From: Desulfobulbaceae bacterium
Lineage (GTDB): Bacteria > Desulfobacterota > Desulfobulbia > Desulfobulbales > SURF-16
Assembly: GCA_020444175.1 (NCBI GenBank)
Contig: JAHLLM010000003.1
Location: forward strand, 1 to 64,000
DNA length: 64,000 nucleotides
Reading direction: 5' to 3'
The notes under the pieces were generated by a model. That model saw only the letters and a program-made list of their open reading frames with translations, was not told where the DNA came from and did no database searches. Below, piece after piece: positions 36,236-45,588 of the stretch. Each line of letters opens with the position of its first letter. Within the stretch, counting starts at the first letter, position 1. Both the position numbers and the translations under genes were made by a program.

Positions 36236-37201
36236 ATGAAACGATTTAAGAATATCCTTCTCGTCATAAACGATAAGATTGACAATGAAGCAGCCATACA
36301 AACAAGCGTTAATCTCTCTCTGAGAAATCAGGCCAGATTGACTGTTATCGAGGTGCTGGAAGATCCTCCGCATCTCAGTTTTTTTTCCGACCGCCACAGT
36401 TCTAAAACCATCCTGGCCAGCTACCTTAAAGAAAAACAGGATGCTCTACAAGCCCTGTTTTCCGAGTATCATAAGGATATTGAAATCGATGTGTTAGTAG
36501 CTCGCGGCAAAGCCTTTTGGGAAATTATCCAGGCAGTTCTTCGCAATAATTTTGACCTTGTCATTAAAGCATGTCACCAACATGGCAACCTGCAGACCAT
36601 GCTCTTTGGATCAACAGACATGCATCTGCTCCGCAAATGCCCTTGCCCTGTATGGCTGATTAAACCCAAAAAGGAGATGCAATTTCAACGTATTCTGGCT
36701 GCCGTTGATATCGAACCCTCTTTAGACGATGAAAAGCTGGATTCCCTGAACCAGCAAATCCTTGAAATGTCTACTTCACTAGCCTTGTCAGAATTTGCGG
36801 AACTGCACATTGTCCATGCCTGGATGATTGTTGGGGAAAGCATCCTGCAATCATCCCGCAATAAACATCTCCAAAAAGAGGTTAACGAATGGATGGAAGA
36901 TCAGGAAAAGGAAATCAAAGTAAGGCTCCATGAGTTTAAGTCAAAAATCGACACAGTTCTTGGCGAAAAAGGATCAGATTATCTCCATCCTGAAATTCAT
37001 TTTCTTGAGGGTGACGCCTATGAGATAATTCCACGCGTGGCAGATGAGAAAGAAGTGGACTTGGTCATCATGGGTACTATTGCCAGAACAGGTCTTCCTG
37101 GTTTTTTCCTGGGAAACACCGCGGAGAGCATACTGAATCAGTTAAACTGTTCTGTCCTTGCTATTAAACCAGAAGGCTTTGTTTCTCCTGTTACACTCTG
37201 A
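36236..37201 (+). CDS. tandem universal stress protein
   Basis: 321 residues made of two UspA domains (about 1-145 and 150-318), as in UspE. Domain 1 has FKNILLVINDKID and ends GSTDMHLLRKCPCPVWLIKP. Domain 2 has FQRILAAVDIEPS and MGTIARTGLPGFFLGNTAE, close to the ATP-binding pattern G-x2-G-x9-G(S/T). The ATG at 36236 is preferred over a TTG at 36224, although the ribosome binding site is weak. The role is a general stress response and probably adenine-nucleotide binding. It is convergent with the gene that follows. Confidence 0.9.
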   Translation: MKRFKNILLVINDKIDNEAAIQTSVNLSLRNQARLTVIEVLEDPPHLSFFSDRHSSKTILASYLKEKQDALQALFSEYHKDIEIDVLVARGKAFWEIIQAVLRNNFDLVIKACHQHGNLQTMLFGSTDMHLLRKCPCPVWLIKPKKEMQFQRILAAVDIEPSLDDEKLDSLNQQILEMSTSLALSEFAELHIVHAWMIVGESILQSSRNKHLQKEVNEWMEDQEKEIKVRLHEFKSKIDTVLGEKGSDYLHPEIHFLEGDAYEIIPRVADEKEVDLVIMGTIARTGLPGFFLGNTAESILNQLNCSVLAIKPEGFVSPVTL

Positions 37202-37204
37202 CAC

Positions 37205-37864
37205 TTAGTCTTTTGTGAAGAAAACTTTAATTTCACGGGCGTAGGAAAGCAGGACAAGAAAGATGATCGCCGCCAAAATGTAACGGATTACCTTAAGATG
37301 TTGTTCAAGGTAATCGAAAAAGAAAGTCCAGACAGCAATAGCAGTAAGGGTCCCCAAAAAAGTTGCCGAGAAATTTTTTGTCACCTTAAATTTAAGCAGG
37401 TATCCGATAATCGAACCAACAACAGGACCTGTTACCGGTAGAGGTGCCATTACAAAAAGAAAAAGCCCTACCCAGCCATACTTTTCTATTTTTCCCTTAT
37501 ATTTTTTAGCCTTTCTTTCCAAACGCAGCGCATAATATCTCACGGCCCGGAGTTTGATATAATTTTTGATGGAAAGAATAGACACAGAATAGGTCAGGCA
37601 GACAATGAGAATCTCCAGATAAAAATTATAGCCAATGGTCAACAAGTAGCTATAGCCATTCATTATACAAAGGCCAATGCCTGCAGCCCTGCCGCCAAAA
37701 GTATGTGCCGCAAAAACCATACTTAAATCGAGAACCATTTCAGCTTCAGACGCAAAAAAATACCATCCGCCCACTGCCAGGAAAAAACTCATCAATAGCC
37801 CTATGCGCAAGATCAACCATTCCGGAGTATCAAGAAATCTGATTTGATTATTCTTTTTAAGCAT
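37205..37864 (-). CDS. small-multidrug-export-like membrane protein
   Basis: 219 residues with about five hydrophobic segments (residues 18-40, 55-80, 85-100, 130-160 and 170-212). The segment YGWVGLFLFVMAPLPVTGPVVGSIIGYLL matches the PF06695 (Sm_multidrug_ex) pattern GLFLFVxxPLPxTG. Actual transport has not been shown for most members. Stops of this gene and the stress protein are 3 bp apart. Confidence 0.8.
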   Translation of the reverse strand: MLKKNNQIRFLDTPEWLILRIGLLMSFFLAVGGWYFFASEAEMVLDLSMVFAAHTFGGRAAGIGLCIMNGYSYLLTIGYNFYLEILIVCLTYSVSILSIKNYIKLRAVRYYALRLERKAKKYKGKIEKYGWVGLFLFVMAPLPVTGPVVGSIIGYLLKFKVTKNFSATFLGTLTAIAVWTFFFDYLEQHLKVIRYILAAIIFLVLLSYAREIKVFFTKD

Positions 37865-38057
37865 TTCCGCATTTTATTCACTCCTAATCCGGCTTTTTGA
37901 TGTAGACAGGAGCTTTAGTCTTGAGTTTTTTTTATTGTTTGAGTTGCCCTTACAATAATCAGACAGTCTGCATCAAACACCTTTTCTTCCGGGCTAACAA
38001 AGGGAATCTGTTCTTTTCCACCCCATATTCCTGTGAAAAAGAACAGCAGCCAAGATT

Positions 38058-39071
38058 TTACGCCTCCGCTTTCCGGAGTGCTATTCCCCTCATGAGTCTG
38101 CCAAGCAGATCTGCACCTGTAATGATCTGTTTTTGTTCAGTCCATACCAATATAATATCTTCATCAATCACATCATCCTCAGAATGCTCAGGCCATACTC
38201 GCAAACGCGATATGACTTTACCAAGTGAAAAACCAGAATCTGTTACAACAATTGGGCGATGACAGCATGAGAGAGGGTTGAATGAATCGTTGCCCATTAA
38301 GGCTTCGCGTAAAAACCTATCAGCATCAAGCGCATAAAGAGGTCTATTCTCCAAATTAGTAATAATCACCCATTTTTTCCCTGATTTTTGAACCTGCTGC
38401 AAAAAAGGATCAAGAGCCTCTCTGGTAAATTGTGGAAATTCGAGACGTCCGGCTACGCAGGGGAGCGGGATAATACTTTCAGGATCAATCACCGCTCCAA
38501 TCTTTGAAACTCGCAAATCATCGATAGCAAGGAAATTAAGAGCGCCGATACCTTCGAGCTTGTCGATATCAGCTTCATCAGCAACAATATGTTTCCGAAT
38601 CAGATGGCGCATATCTTTTTCCTTTAAATAGGAGACAATTTCATCTCCCAGAAAATAGTCAAGAATGAGGGCTGATGGCTTTGCAAGGGGATAGAGAACA
38701 ATCTGATAAAATCGTAATACAGGAGAAAGAATAGAGGCCATTCGCAAGGCATTTCTGGAGAAATATGCCTGTGGAAAAATCTCGCCCAGAAAAGTAATGA
38801 CAAAGGTTGAAAAAATAAAGGCAGACACTCCAGTGAGGACAGAATTGGACAGAAGCGTCAAAAGAACATTTATGCCGACATTCCCCCACAATATGGTAGT
38901 GAGCAAAAAATTGGAATCTTGGCGAAGTTGGATAACCTTTGCAGCATCTTTGTTTCCAGAGGCTGATTCAACTTCAAGCCTGAGACGGCTGACACTGAAG
39001 ACAGCAAGATTAAGCCCGGAAAAGCAAGCAGACTGAGACACACAAAAGAGAATACCGACCCAGATGAGCAT
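38058..39071 (-). CDS. DUF21 (CNNM-type) membrane protein
   Basis: 337 residues. The N-terminal 170 form a DUF21 domain of four hydrophobic segments, with SGLNLAVFSVSRLRLEVE near residue 18 and FSTFVITFLGEIFPQAYFSR near 90. This domain is shared with CorB/CorC and CNNM magnesium transporters. The C-terminal 160 residues occupy the place of the CBS pair but are divergent (LRVSKIGAVIDPESIIPLP, LYALDADRFLREAL). It may act in divalent cation export. The promoter probably lies within 39072-39175, just before a REP-like palindrome. Confidence 0.85.
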   Translation of the reverse strand: MLIWVGILFCVSQSACFSGLNLAVFSVSRLRLEVESASGNKDAAKVIQLRQDSNFLLTTILWGNVGINVLLTLLSNSVLTGVSAFIFSTFVITFLGEIFPQAYFSRNALRMASILSPVLRFYQIVLYPLAKPSALILDYFLGDEIVSYLKEKDMRHLIRKHIVADEADIDKLEGIGALNFLAIDDLRVSKIGAVIDPESIIPLPCVAGRLEFPQFTREALDPFLQQVQKSGKKWVIITNLENRPLYALDADRFLREALMGNDSFNPLSCCHRPIVVTDSGFSLGKVISRLRVWPEHSEDDVIDEDIILVWTEQKQIITGADLLGRLMRGIALRKAEA

Positions 39072-39633
39072 AGTGACTTATTTTTTATTTTATGTGATTA
39101 CCACTGAAACTCAGCCAGTCTTGCAGCGGGCACTGTAATGCATTAATAATTCAAAAAAATACTGTCTACACAAAAGTCATTCCCGCGAAAGCGGGAATCC
39201 AGAGTAGTTGGCTCGTCCGCCTAGATTCCCGCCTTCGCGGGAATGACGTATAAAAAGGCTGAAGATGAGTGGTAATCATATTATTTTATGGAGAGGTGAA
39301 AAGTGATAACAAATCGCTTTTACGAGGGGGACGACACGCTTGTCTCCCCCGCTGACGGCCTTAAAACACCACAACACACCCCATCCGGTCGAAGTGTCAT
39401 ATCTGCCGCAGGTCGCATCAGCGGCAGGGGCAAAGCCGTAATCGAAAACGTTCATAGCCAACTGTCACTTTTTTCGTTCCTCCAGTCAACAAAAAAAGTG
39501 ATCTATTGATTTCACGAACAGATTTATGCCACAGAGAGTCGTCTGCAAAGATTTGCCCCTTCATGATAACCCTGGAGTCATTTTTTGTAACTCTGAAGTG
39601 TTCAGAAAACTATGAGAGATTCAAGAGTTATAT
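39072..39633. other. 562-bp gap
   Basis: Holds the REP-like palindrome at 39176-39247. The remaining sequence to 39633 shows no convincing gene; frames at 39276-39461 and 39303-39509 overlap on opposite strands and have no signatures. Confidence 0.5.
39176..39247. repeat. REP-like double palindrome
   Basis: GTCATTCCCGCGAAAGCGGG on the left and CCCGCCTTCGCGGGAATGAC on the right form a long inverted repeat made of two hairpins. This is a very common intergenic repeat type in proteobacterial-like genomes and is related to 35906-35974. Confidence 0.88.
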
Positions 39634-39660
39634 GAGGTGCCGCATAAAGCGGCACCTCAT
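39634..39660 (-). terminator. strong hairpin after TonB receptor gene
   Basis: TGAGGTGCCGC and GCGGCACCTCA pair over 11 bp around ATAAA, about 52 bp past the receptor stop. The minus strand continues UAUAAC, without a U run, so intrinsic termination is uncertain. Confidence 0.55.
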
Positions 39661-39711
39661 GACCAGAAATTTTTTTTCGACAAAGGAAACAAAAGAGAAA
39701 AGGGTGATTTT

Positions 39712-41817
39712 TTAAAAACGCACCCGCACCTCGGCCCAGATGGAGCGGCTGTTGATGGGGTAGTCTTCTGGGATAAAGGCCCCTTGGGGTGCCGTTGAGT
39801 CGTATGGGCTCGGTTCGCGGATATCCTCGTCAAAGATATTGCGAACGTTAAAGGCCACATCCAGGTGGTCGTTAATGTTTTTGCGCCGCAGGGTGAGATT
39901 GACCATATCGTAGTCATCAATGTCGTTTCTCGAGTCGGCAAACTGACGGTGCCGGTCGCCGATCCAGAAATACTGGCCGTCAAGGGACCAGTCGGGAGCA
40001 AACTTCCAGTGGGGATTGAGATAAAACTGCATCTGGGGTGCATCATGCACCACATGGTCAACGGTCTTGTTCTCCGAGCGCTGATAGGCGAAGTTTGAGC
40101 GAAGCCGCAACTGCTCGAAAACTTGCCAGTCCAGCTCGATTTCAAAGCCGTCTCCTTCCTGCTCCGCGTAGTTGTCAAAAACCTGGGGTAAAGCATTGCC
40201 GGTAAGGTCGATAAGGTCATCGGCCTCATAGTGGAAGAGGTTGAGCTTCAGGCGCAGGTCCACGGTGGGCTGGTAATCAAAGGCAAGCTCCACGGTCTCG
40301 ATGGTTTGCGGGTCAATATCATCCTGGCCGACGCCCACCGGATTGTTTTTTATATACTGTTCGGCAAAGGTGGGGGCGCGGAAGGCCTGGCTGAAGAGGA
40401 GCTTGGTGGTGAGATCATAGCGCGTCTCCCAGACCAGGGCGGCCCTGGGGTTGACGGTGGAGCCGAAGTCGCTGTACTCGTCATAGCGCACCCCTGCGGT
40501 GAGCTCCCATTTGCGGGCCATCTTCCACTCATCCTGCACCAGGGCGTAGTAAAGCTGGCGGTTGGCATCACTGATGTAGATTTCATCGGCATCAGTGATG
40601 TGGCGCAGGGGGCCGATGGCAATAAAAGGAGGTGTCGGAATAGGGGTGAAATTCTTGTACTGGTCCGGTTCAAACTCATAGTTTTTCCAGCCCACCCCAA
40701 AGCGCAGCTTATGGCCGCGCAGGCCGCTGAAGACCGCGGCAAGCTCAGCCCCGCCATCTTCACTGGTAACAATTGGATTGCCCTGCATGTCGAGAAAGGA
40801 GGGGGGGTAATACTGAACAAGTGCGTCAGTAAATATATATGAATAGTAGAGTCGGCAGCTCAGGTCCCAGTCTGTGAGAAAATGATCATTGCGGTAGGTG
40901 AGATCGGAGAGAAGGTATTCAGCGTCAAAGTCATTGTTATAGGTTATGGCCTGGGCGCCACCCGGACCAACGCTCTGCTCCTGTAGCGAGCCATAGAGAT
41001 GAAAATCCCAGTCACCTTTGCGGAGCTGCAGGTGGGCGTCCAGGGTCTCGTAACTGGTGTCCATGGCCCCGGGTGCGTTGGAAAGAACTCCAAAGCCCAG
41101 AGCATGGAGGCGGTCCTGCTCCACGTCAGCATCCGTATCACCGTCACTCTTGCGCCACTCAAGGCCAAGGGTGACGTCCCAGCCCCGGTACTGGCCGCCG
41201 TGCTGCAGCCAGCCGTCCAGGGTGCTGAAGGAACCGGCCCGCAGGCCCATTTCCGTTCCCTCGATCTCGAAGTTGTCCTTTGTAATGACATTGACCACGC
41301 CGCTGTAGGCGTCGGCTCCATAGAGAGCGGAGCCCGGTCCTCGGATCACCTCAACCCGGGAGATCATGGCCACCGGCATGCGGTAACAAAAATTGCGATT
41401 TCCCACATAGTTGGAGGTAAAGGGAACGCCGTTGATGAGCAGCAGCACCTCAGGGTTGTCACTGGTATGGATGCCGCGGAGGGACCAGATGGAGCTGAAC
41501 CACGTTGTACCCGAGGGCGCAACATGCAGGCCCGGCACGGTCTCAAGGATCTGGTCCAGGCTGGTGGCACCGATTTCCTCAATATCCTCTTTGGTAATGA
41601 CCGTGGCCACCGAGGGTGCCAGATGCACCGGCTTGAGGCTGCCGGTGGCGGTGATCAGGAGCTGGTCGACCCGGTAAAGGTCCTCCTCCTGAGGGCCTGC
41701 GCCGAACATTGCATCAAATGCCTTGACATCCTGCTCGTCCAACTCGGCACCAGAGGCAAGCACAGGAGCCAAAAGCCCCAGGGTAAAAAGAAAGGTGGTC
41801 CTGTAGTGTCTTTTCAT
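39712..41817 (-). CDS. TonB-dependent outer-membrane receptor
   Basis: 701 residues. The ATG at 41817 follows GGAGGGGG and starts a signal peptide (MKRHYRTTFLFTLGLLAPVLASGA). The plug domain occupies about residues 50-170: QLLITATGSLKP (TonB-box region), SVATVITKEDIEEIGATSL and VEVIRGPGSALYGADAYSGV. The barrel ends with the expected aromatic residue (WAEVRVRF). The plug resembles vitamin B12/siderophore and colicin-receptor types, but the substrate cannot be told. Two substrate-binding-protein genes lie directly upstream on the same strand, so they are probably co-transcribed. Confidence 0.93.
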   Translation of the reverse strand: MKRHYRTTFLFTLGLLAPVLASGAELDEQDVKAFDAMFGAGPQEEDLYRVDQLLITATGSLKPVHLAPSVATVITKEDIEEIGATSLDQILETVPGLHVAPSGTTWFSSIWSLRGIHTSDNPEVLLLINGVPFTSNYVGNRNFCYRMPVAMISRVEVIRGPGSALYGADAYSGVVNVITKDNFEIEGTEMGLRAGSFSTLDGWLQHGGQYRGWDVTLGLEWRKSDGDTDADVEQDRLHALGFGVLSNAPGAMDTSYETLDAHLQLRKGDWDFHLYGSLQEQSVGPGGAQAITYNNDFDAEYLLSDLTYRNDHFLTDWDLSCRLYYSYIFTDALVQYYPPSFLDMQGNPIVTSEDGGAELAAVFSGLRGHKLRFGVGWKNYEFEPDQYKNFTPIPTPPFIAIGPLRHITDADEIYISDANRQLYYALVQDEWKMARKWELTAGVRYDEYSDFGSTVNPRAALVWETRYDLTTKLLFSQAFRAPTFAEQYIKNNPVGVGQDDIDPQTIETVELAFDYQPTVDLRLKLNLFHYEADDLIDLTGNALPQVFDNYAEQEGDGFEIELDWQVFEQLRLRSNFAYQRSENKTVDHVVHDAPQMQFYLNPHWKFAPDWSLDGQYFWIGDRHRQFADSRNDIDDYDMVNLTLRRKNINDHLDVAFNVRNIFDEDIREPSPYDSTAPQGAFIPEDYPINSRSIWAEVRVRF

Positions 41818-41871
41818 CTCCCCCTCCCGTGGTTCTTGCACCGAACAGGCAACCCGGCTCGGATATGCACA

Positions 41872-42822
41872 CTATTCGATAATTTTCGTGGCCAGGCTCA
41901 GAATCTGCTCATTCAGATCAAGGCCTATACGTTCGGCAGTGCTGCGGTTTACATAAATATTGGTGCCAAGGGGTTCCATGACACCAATGTCTGCTGGCAA
42001 CTGGCCACGCTTCAGAATGTTCTTTGCCATGGAGGCGGCCTGTGCGCCGATGTTGTATATATCCGGCTGCACCGACAGCATCAGTCCGCTTTCAGCAAGA
42101 TTTTTACTCTGTCCGATGCAGACAAGCTGGTCGGCAATACATCGCTTCTCCAGCCAGTCCATATTGTGCAGCGTATAAGTGGCTGGGTCATTGAGAATCC
42201 ACAGCCCGTCAACAGCCAGGTAGAGTTCGCGGTAGGCGAGCTTGAAAGCTTTGCCGCTGTCAACAGGCCGTTCGACAAGCTCAAGCCCCAGTGCTTTCAC
42301 TGCCGTCCTTCCTTGGGCAACGATCTCGCCGGAATTTTTCGGGCTATAGATAACGCCGATTTTTCGTATCTGGGGGGCCAGCATGCTCAGGTTGATAAAC
42401 TGGTTGCCTGGGTTGACATCGCAACTGATACCTGCCATGTTGTCCTGCCCGTCGAGCAGGTTATATTTCCGCCAGTTGAGAACCCTGGCAAAAAGCACCG
42501 GAATATCCTGCCTGTCCTGGGTCCACAGTTTGGCTACGAATGCTGCTTTGGCACCAAGTGCAAAAATGAATGCAGGTTTTTGGGCAAAGAATTTTGATTC
42601 CAGTTCCGGATCATGGCGGATATCGCCATGGAGATTGAAGACGCGCACATCCATGCCGATGCTGTCGGTAAAGGAGCGTAGAGGTACCTCGTAAGCTGCA
42701 GCGCTGTCGCTGAGCAGAACGGCGATCCATTCATCATCCTTGCCGCCAAACAGTATGCCGGGAATGAGCAGGACAAGAAAGAGGAGTAAAAATGCTCTGT
42801 TAAAAAACTTTTTGCCAGTCAT
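41872..42822 (-). CDS. ABC transporter substrate-binding protein (PF04392 type)
   Basis: 316 residues with a hydrophobic N-terminal export segment (AFLLLFLVLLIPGILFG). The two-lobed periplasmic-binding pattern is seen in FIFALGAKAAFVAK, DIPVLFARVLNW, IRKIGVIYSPKNSGE, VDGLWILNDPATYT and GTNIYVNRSTAERIGLDL. PF04392 proteins often lie beside TonB receptors or sensor kinases. No permease or ATPase is in the window, so this may be an orphan binding or sensing component. It overlaps the upstream gene by 23 bp. Confidence 0.85.
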   Translation of the reverse strand: MTGKKFFNRAFLLLFLVLLIPGILFGGKDDEWIAVLLSDSAAAYEVPLRSFTDSIGMDVRVFNLHGDIRHDPELESKFFAQKPAFIFALGAKAAFVAKLWTQDRQDIPVLFARVLNWRKYNLLDGQDNMAGISCDVNPGNQFINLSMLAPQIRKIGVIYSPKNSGEIVAQGRTAVKALGLELVERPVDSGKAFKLAYRELYLAVDGLWILNDPATYTLHNMDWLEKRCIADQLVCIGQSKNLAESGLMLSVQPDIYNIGAQAASMAKNILKRGQLPADIGVMEPLGTNIYVNRSTAERIGLDLNEQILSLATKIIE

Positions 42823-43666
42823 TGATATACAGCTTATCCATAAGTTCTGCAGAAGGATTCTTTTCGCTTTTCTTCAGTAAAATATTCTTCATTTGCGCAA
42901 CTTCAACTTTGTCAACAGATCCCGGCAGGACGCAGAGAAGAGGGGTCGGAACCGGGGAGGAGGCCATAAGTCTTTTCGTTCCCTCCAGCGTACGCAGACC
43001 TACGCTGTCTATAGTATCCAGGGTCGCCTGTCCCACCAGGGCGGCATCCACCTGGCCGAGTAGTAGGGCATAGAGTGCATCAGCATCTTTGGGGGTAATG
43101 ATTATATTCATTGCAGAAAAATCTACTCCCTGATCTTTGAAGTAATTTGTATTCAGCAGCTCTTCGGCATTGGCACCCATGGTTGTCATGGCCACGGTTT
43201 TTCCTTTCAACTCCTTCACGCTCAAACCGAAATCCTTACGCACCAGCAGGTATTTCGTGTAACTCGGCTTGCCGTTTTCCAGGGAGGTGAGTAATGGAGT
43301 CAGGCCTAATGCCTTGCCATATTGCTCAAAGTACCATGACGGCACAAGAATCAGGTCCGGAGGCCTCTCCTTCAGCCTTTGATCAAAATCACGCTTATGG
43401 GCAAATGCCTGAAAGCCGGCATCCAGACCGAATTTTTTGAATAAAGAATTGAAACCGCTGGAAAGCTGGGAAAGATTTGACTGAACGCAATCCGGATTGA
43501 AATAATAAAATTCGAGCTTAGTGGCAGCGTAAACGACAAAAATTGATAATAGAAAACAGAAAACAGCGCAAAGAGATACAAAAAAGGGCCGATACGAATT
43601 CCTCCTCTTGCACCGATTGGACAGAAGAAAAGATGAGAAATAAAAACGAGAAATACGCTGACGCAT
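42800..43666 (-). CDS. PhnD-like substrate-binding protein
   Basis: 288 residues. A long N-terminus with a membrane segment at about residues 28-47 (FFVSLCAVFCFLLSIFVVYA) is followed by a PhnD/phosphonate-binding-type domain: DLILVPSWYFEQYGKALGL, YLLVRKDFGLSVKELKGKTV, DADALYALLLGQVDAALVG. Family members bind oxyanions such as phosphonate or phosphite, and some serve as sensor inputs. The sequence does not decide the ligand. It is the first gene of the three-gene group with the TonB receptor. Confidence 0.83.
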   Translation of the reverse strand: MRQRISRFYFSSFLLSNRCKRRNSYRPFFVSLCAVFCFLLSIFVVYAATKLEFYYFNPDCVQSNLSQLSSGFNSLFKKFGLDAGFQAFAHKRDFDQRLKERPPDLILVPSWYFEQYGKALGLTPLLTSLENGKPSYTKYLLVRKDFGLSVKELKGKTVAMTTMGANAEELLNTNYFKDQGVDFSAMNIIITPKDADALYALLLGQVDAALVGQATLDTIDSVGLRTLEGTKRLMASSPVPTPLLCVLPGSVDKVEVAQMKNILLKKSEKNPSAELMDKLYINDWQKVF

Positions 43667-43865
43667 AAATGTCCATTCGAATCGAAAAAACCTTCGATCT
43701 CATATAGAGCTTTAATTAAATTGCAATTTTTATCAAAAAAGCAATATTTACCCTATATAATAGCATTTATTTCTATATTTGTAACGTAATTCCTCCCACC
43801 TAACCTCCACACAGACCACACACTCTCTCTAACAACAAGGTTGTTTGACAAGAAAAACATCCCCT

Positions 43866-44444
43866 TTAAACGTAGGTCACCTCAGTATCCAGTTTTCCAT
43901 TGCTGTACGTGAAATTCACATAATAGTCGTGCCCGTCCTCAAGCAGATAGCCGAACCGCTCCACAGCTTGCTGGGGATTTTTTTCATAGGCTTCGCTAAA
44001 TTCCTGATGCTTCCTGGCCGCCTCGAGCAGGGAAGCATTTGCTGACATACGTCTGATGGTATTTGCCATCTCATCATCCGTATTTATGGCATCAGCCAAT
44101 TTCTGCGCCTTATCCCCTTCACCGCTGACCAGGATGGTGCCGTCATAGCCCACGCTCAGTTTCATTTCCGTTTCAGGACCAATATCAAACTTCCGGTATA
44201 ATTCCTGAAGCTTGCCTTCCACATACCCAGTGTCCAGCTCTAACTGCTCCCGAAAGGATTCCACGGAAACAGTCCCGGACACGGTCATCCTGCGCCTTAA
44301 ATCCGAGGCGGCGCGGCCCACTTTTGAAATCGTCACCTTCTCTCCTGCCCCTGCAACCTCCTTCCCTTCATTCTGACAAGCCCCGGGACTTTGCACATTG
44401 CCCATACCAGCCAAGTAGCTGGAAGATGCTATCGATGTAATCAT
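43866..44444 (-). CDS. cytoplasmic protein of unknown function
   Basis: 192 residues from ATG 44444, which has an ideal AAGGAGGT ribosome binding site 4 nt upstream; the longer frame from 44531 does not. No signal peptide. It begins MITSIASSSYLAGMGNVQS and is mostly hydrophilic and helical. The middle has ELYRKFDIGPETEMKLSVGY and GTILVSGEGDKAQKLADAIN, and the end a beta-like DYYVNFTYSNGKLDTEV. The serine-rich start and overall pattern recall small proteins associated with flagella or secretion in this group, but there is no firm match. Confidence 0.75.
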   Translation of the reverse strand: MITSIASSSYLAGMGNVQSPGACQNEGKEVAGAGEKVTISKVGRAASDLRRRMTVSGTVSVESFREQLELDTGYVEGKLQELYRKFDIGPETEMKLSVGYDGTILVSGEGDKAQKLADAINTDDEMANTIRRMSANASLLEAARKHQEFSEAYEKNPQQAVERFGYLLEDGHDYYVNFTYSNGKLDTEVTYV

Positions 44445-44778
44445 ATCTACCTCCTTTTCATAGCAACCTGTTACCCTAAAAATAATTAGCAAAGAACAGG
44501 CCGCGACTCCCTGGAATCGAGCAGGCAACAATTTCTGTGCTCAAACAGCGAGTTAGCCATATGCGTATCAAAGTCATTCTTAAAATGAGGGGAAATTTAT
44601 TCCGGCCAGGGTTTTCAAGGGGAAGATATTTCTGAGCTGCGACAAAACGACTGCATGCACTGCCATCCAGGGATGCCGCCCCGTCCTATCAAACAATAGT
44701 TGACACGCTTTGAGGTTATTTCATATAAAAGGAAAGGAACCTGAAGAGTATGTATGAAATGACAAAGGAGAAATGAAC

Positions 44779-45588
44779 ATGAGCACATTTACATTTGGTC
44801 ATTCAACGGCAAAAATAGCGGCCTGGAATCTTGCCGGTTTTGGCGGCATCCCTGATGAGCGACTCGCAGAACAGGTTAAGGGCCTGGCACTGCTCGATGC
44901 CGAAATCGTTGCCCTGGTTGAAATAAATCCCCAGGATACCCTTGATAAATTACAGCAGGGCCTTGCTGCCATGGGAGTGACCTACAACACCTGCCTTGCC
45001 CCCCAGCAAAGCGATCTCCACATTGGACTGCTCTACAAAGACGGCATCACGGCCGAGAACGCAAGGCTGCTGGAGGGCTCCGACCTTGGGGACCCGACGA
45101 GGAGAAAGGCCCTGCTGGTTGATATGAAGGTGGGTCGTTTTGATTTCCTGCTGATCGTGGTACATCTCAAGTCCAGCCGTGGGGCTGCCTCACAACACAT
45201 TCGCGACGAACAAGCCAAGATCATTGGCCAGTTTATCACAAAAAAAAGGAACCAGAGCCGGGAGGATATCCTTCTGGTTGGAGACTTTAACATGATTCCC
45301 GGCCAGGACGTCAGCAACTTTCACCACCTGGGCGGAGATGACTTGATGGATTTCCTGTCATCCTGGGATCTCCAGGACCGCTACTCCCATATTCTTGACG
45401 CAGGCAGGGCCAATCTGCTTGACGGCTTTGCCATCAGCCGCACATACAGCACGGAATACATCCGCGGCAGCCTCAGGATATTCCCCATGCACTGGGCAAT
45501 GGATATTGGACGCCAGAGATTTAAAGACACGGTGTCCGATCATCTGCCGTTCGTGGCAAGCTTCAGGATTGACCGGGCCAGGGATTAG
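44779..45588 (+). CDS. endonuclease/exonuclease/phosphatase-family protein
   Basis: 269 residues. The second ATG (44779) is chosen because AAAGGAG is 8 nt before it. The EEP-fold residues are present: N in AAWNLAGFG, E in ALVEINPQD, the histidine in LIVVHLKSSRG, D and N in VGDFNMIPG near residue 170, and DH in VSDHLPFVASF near the end. Members cleave phosphodiester bonds in DNA, RNA or phospholipid. No signal peptide, so it is probably cytoplasmic. It is divergent from the gene at 43866. Confidence 0.88.
   Translation: MSTFTFGHSTAKIAAWNLAGFGGIPDERLAEQVKGLALLDAEIVALVEINPQDTLDKLQQGLAAMGVTYNTCLAPQQSDLHIGLLYKDGITAENARLLEGSDLGDPTRRKALLVDMKVGRFDFLLIVVHLKSSRGAASQHIRDEQAKIIGQFITKKRNQSREDILLVGDFNMIPGQDVSNFHHLGGDDLMDFLSSWDLQDRYSHILDAGRANLLDGFAISRTYSTEYIRGSLRIFPMHWAMDIGRQRFKDTVSDHLPFVASFRIDRARD

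Noticed and set aside
39303-39509. 68-codon plus-strand frame in the 39 kb gap
   Set aside because: Overlapped by an equally long minus-strand frame; no domain and no translation signal.
40999-42597. 532-codon plus-strand frame opposite the TonB receptor and binding-protein genes
   Set aside because: It crosses two clear minus-strand genes and has no family resemblance; a side effect of codon bias.
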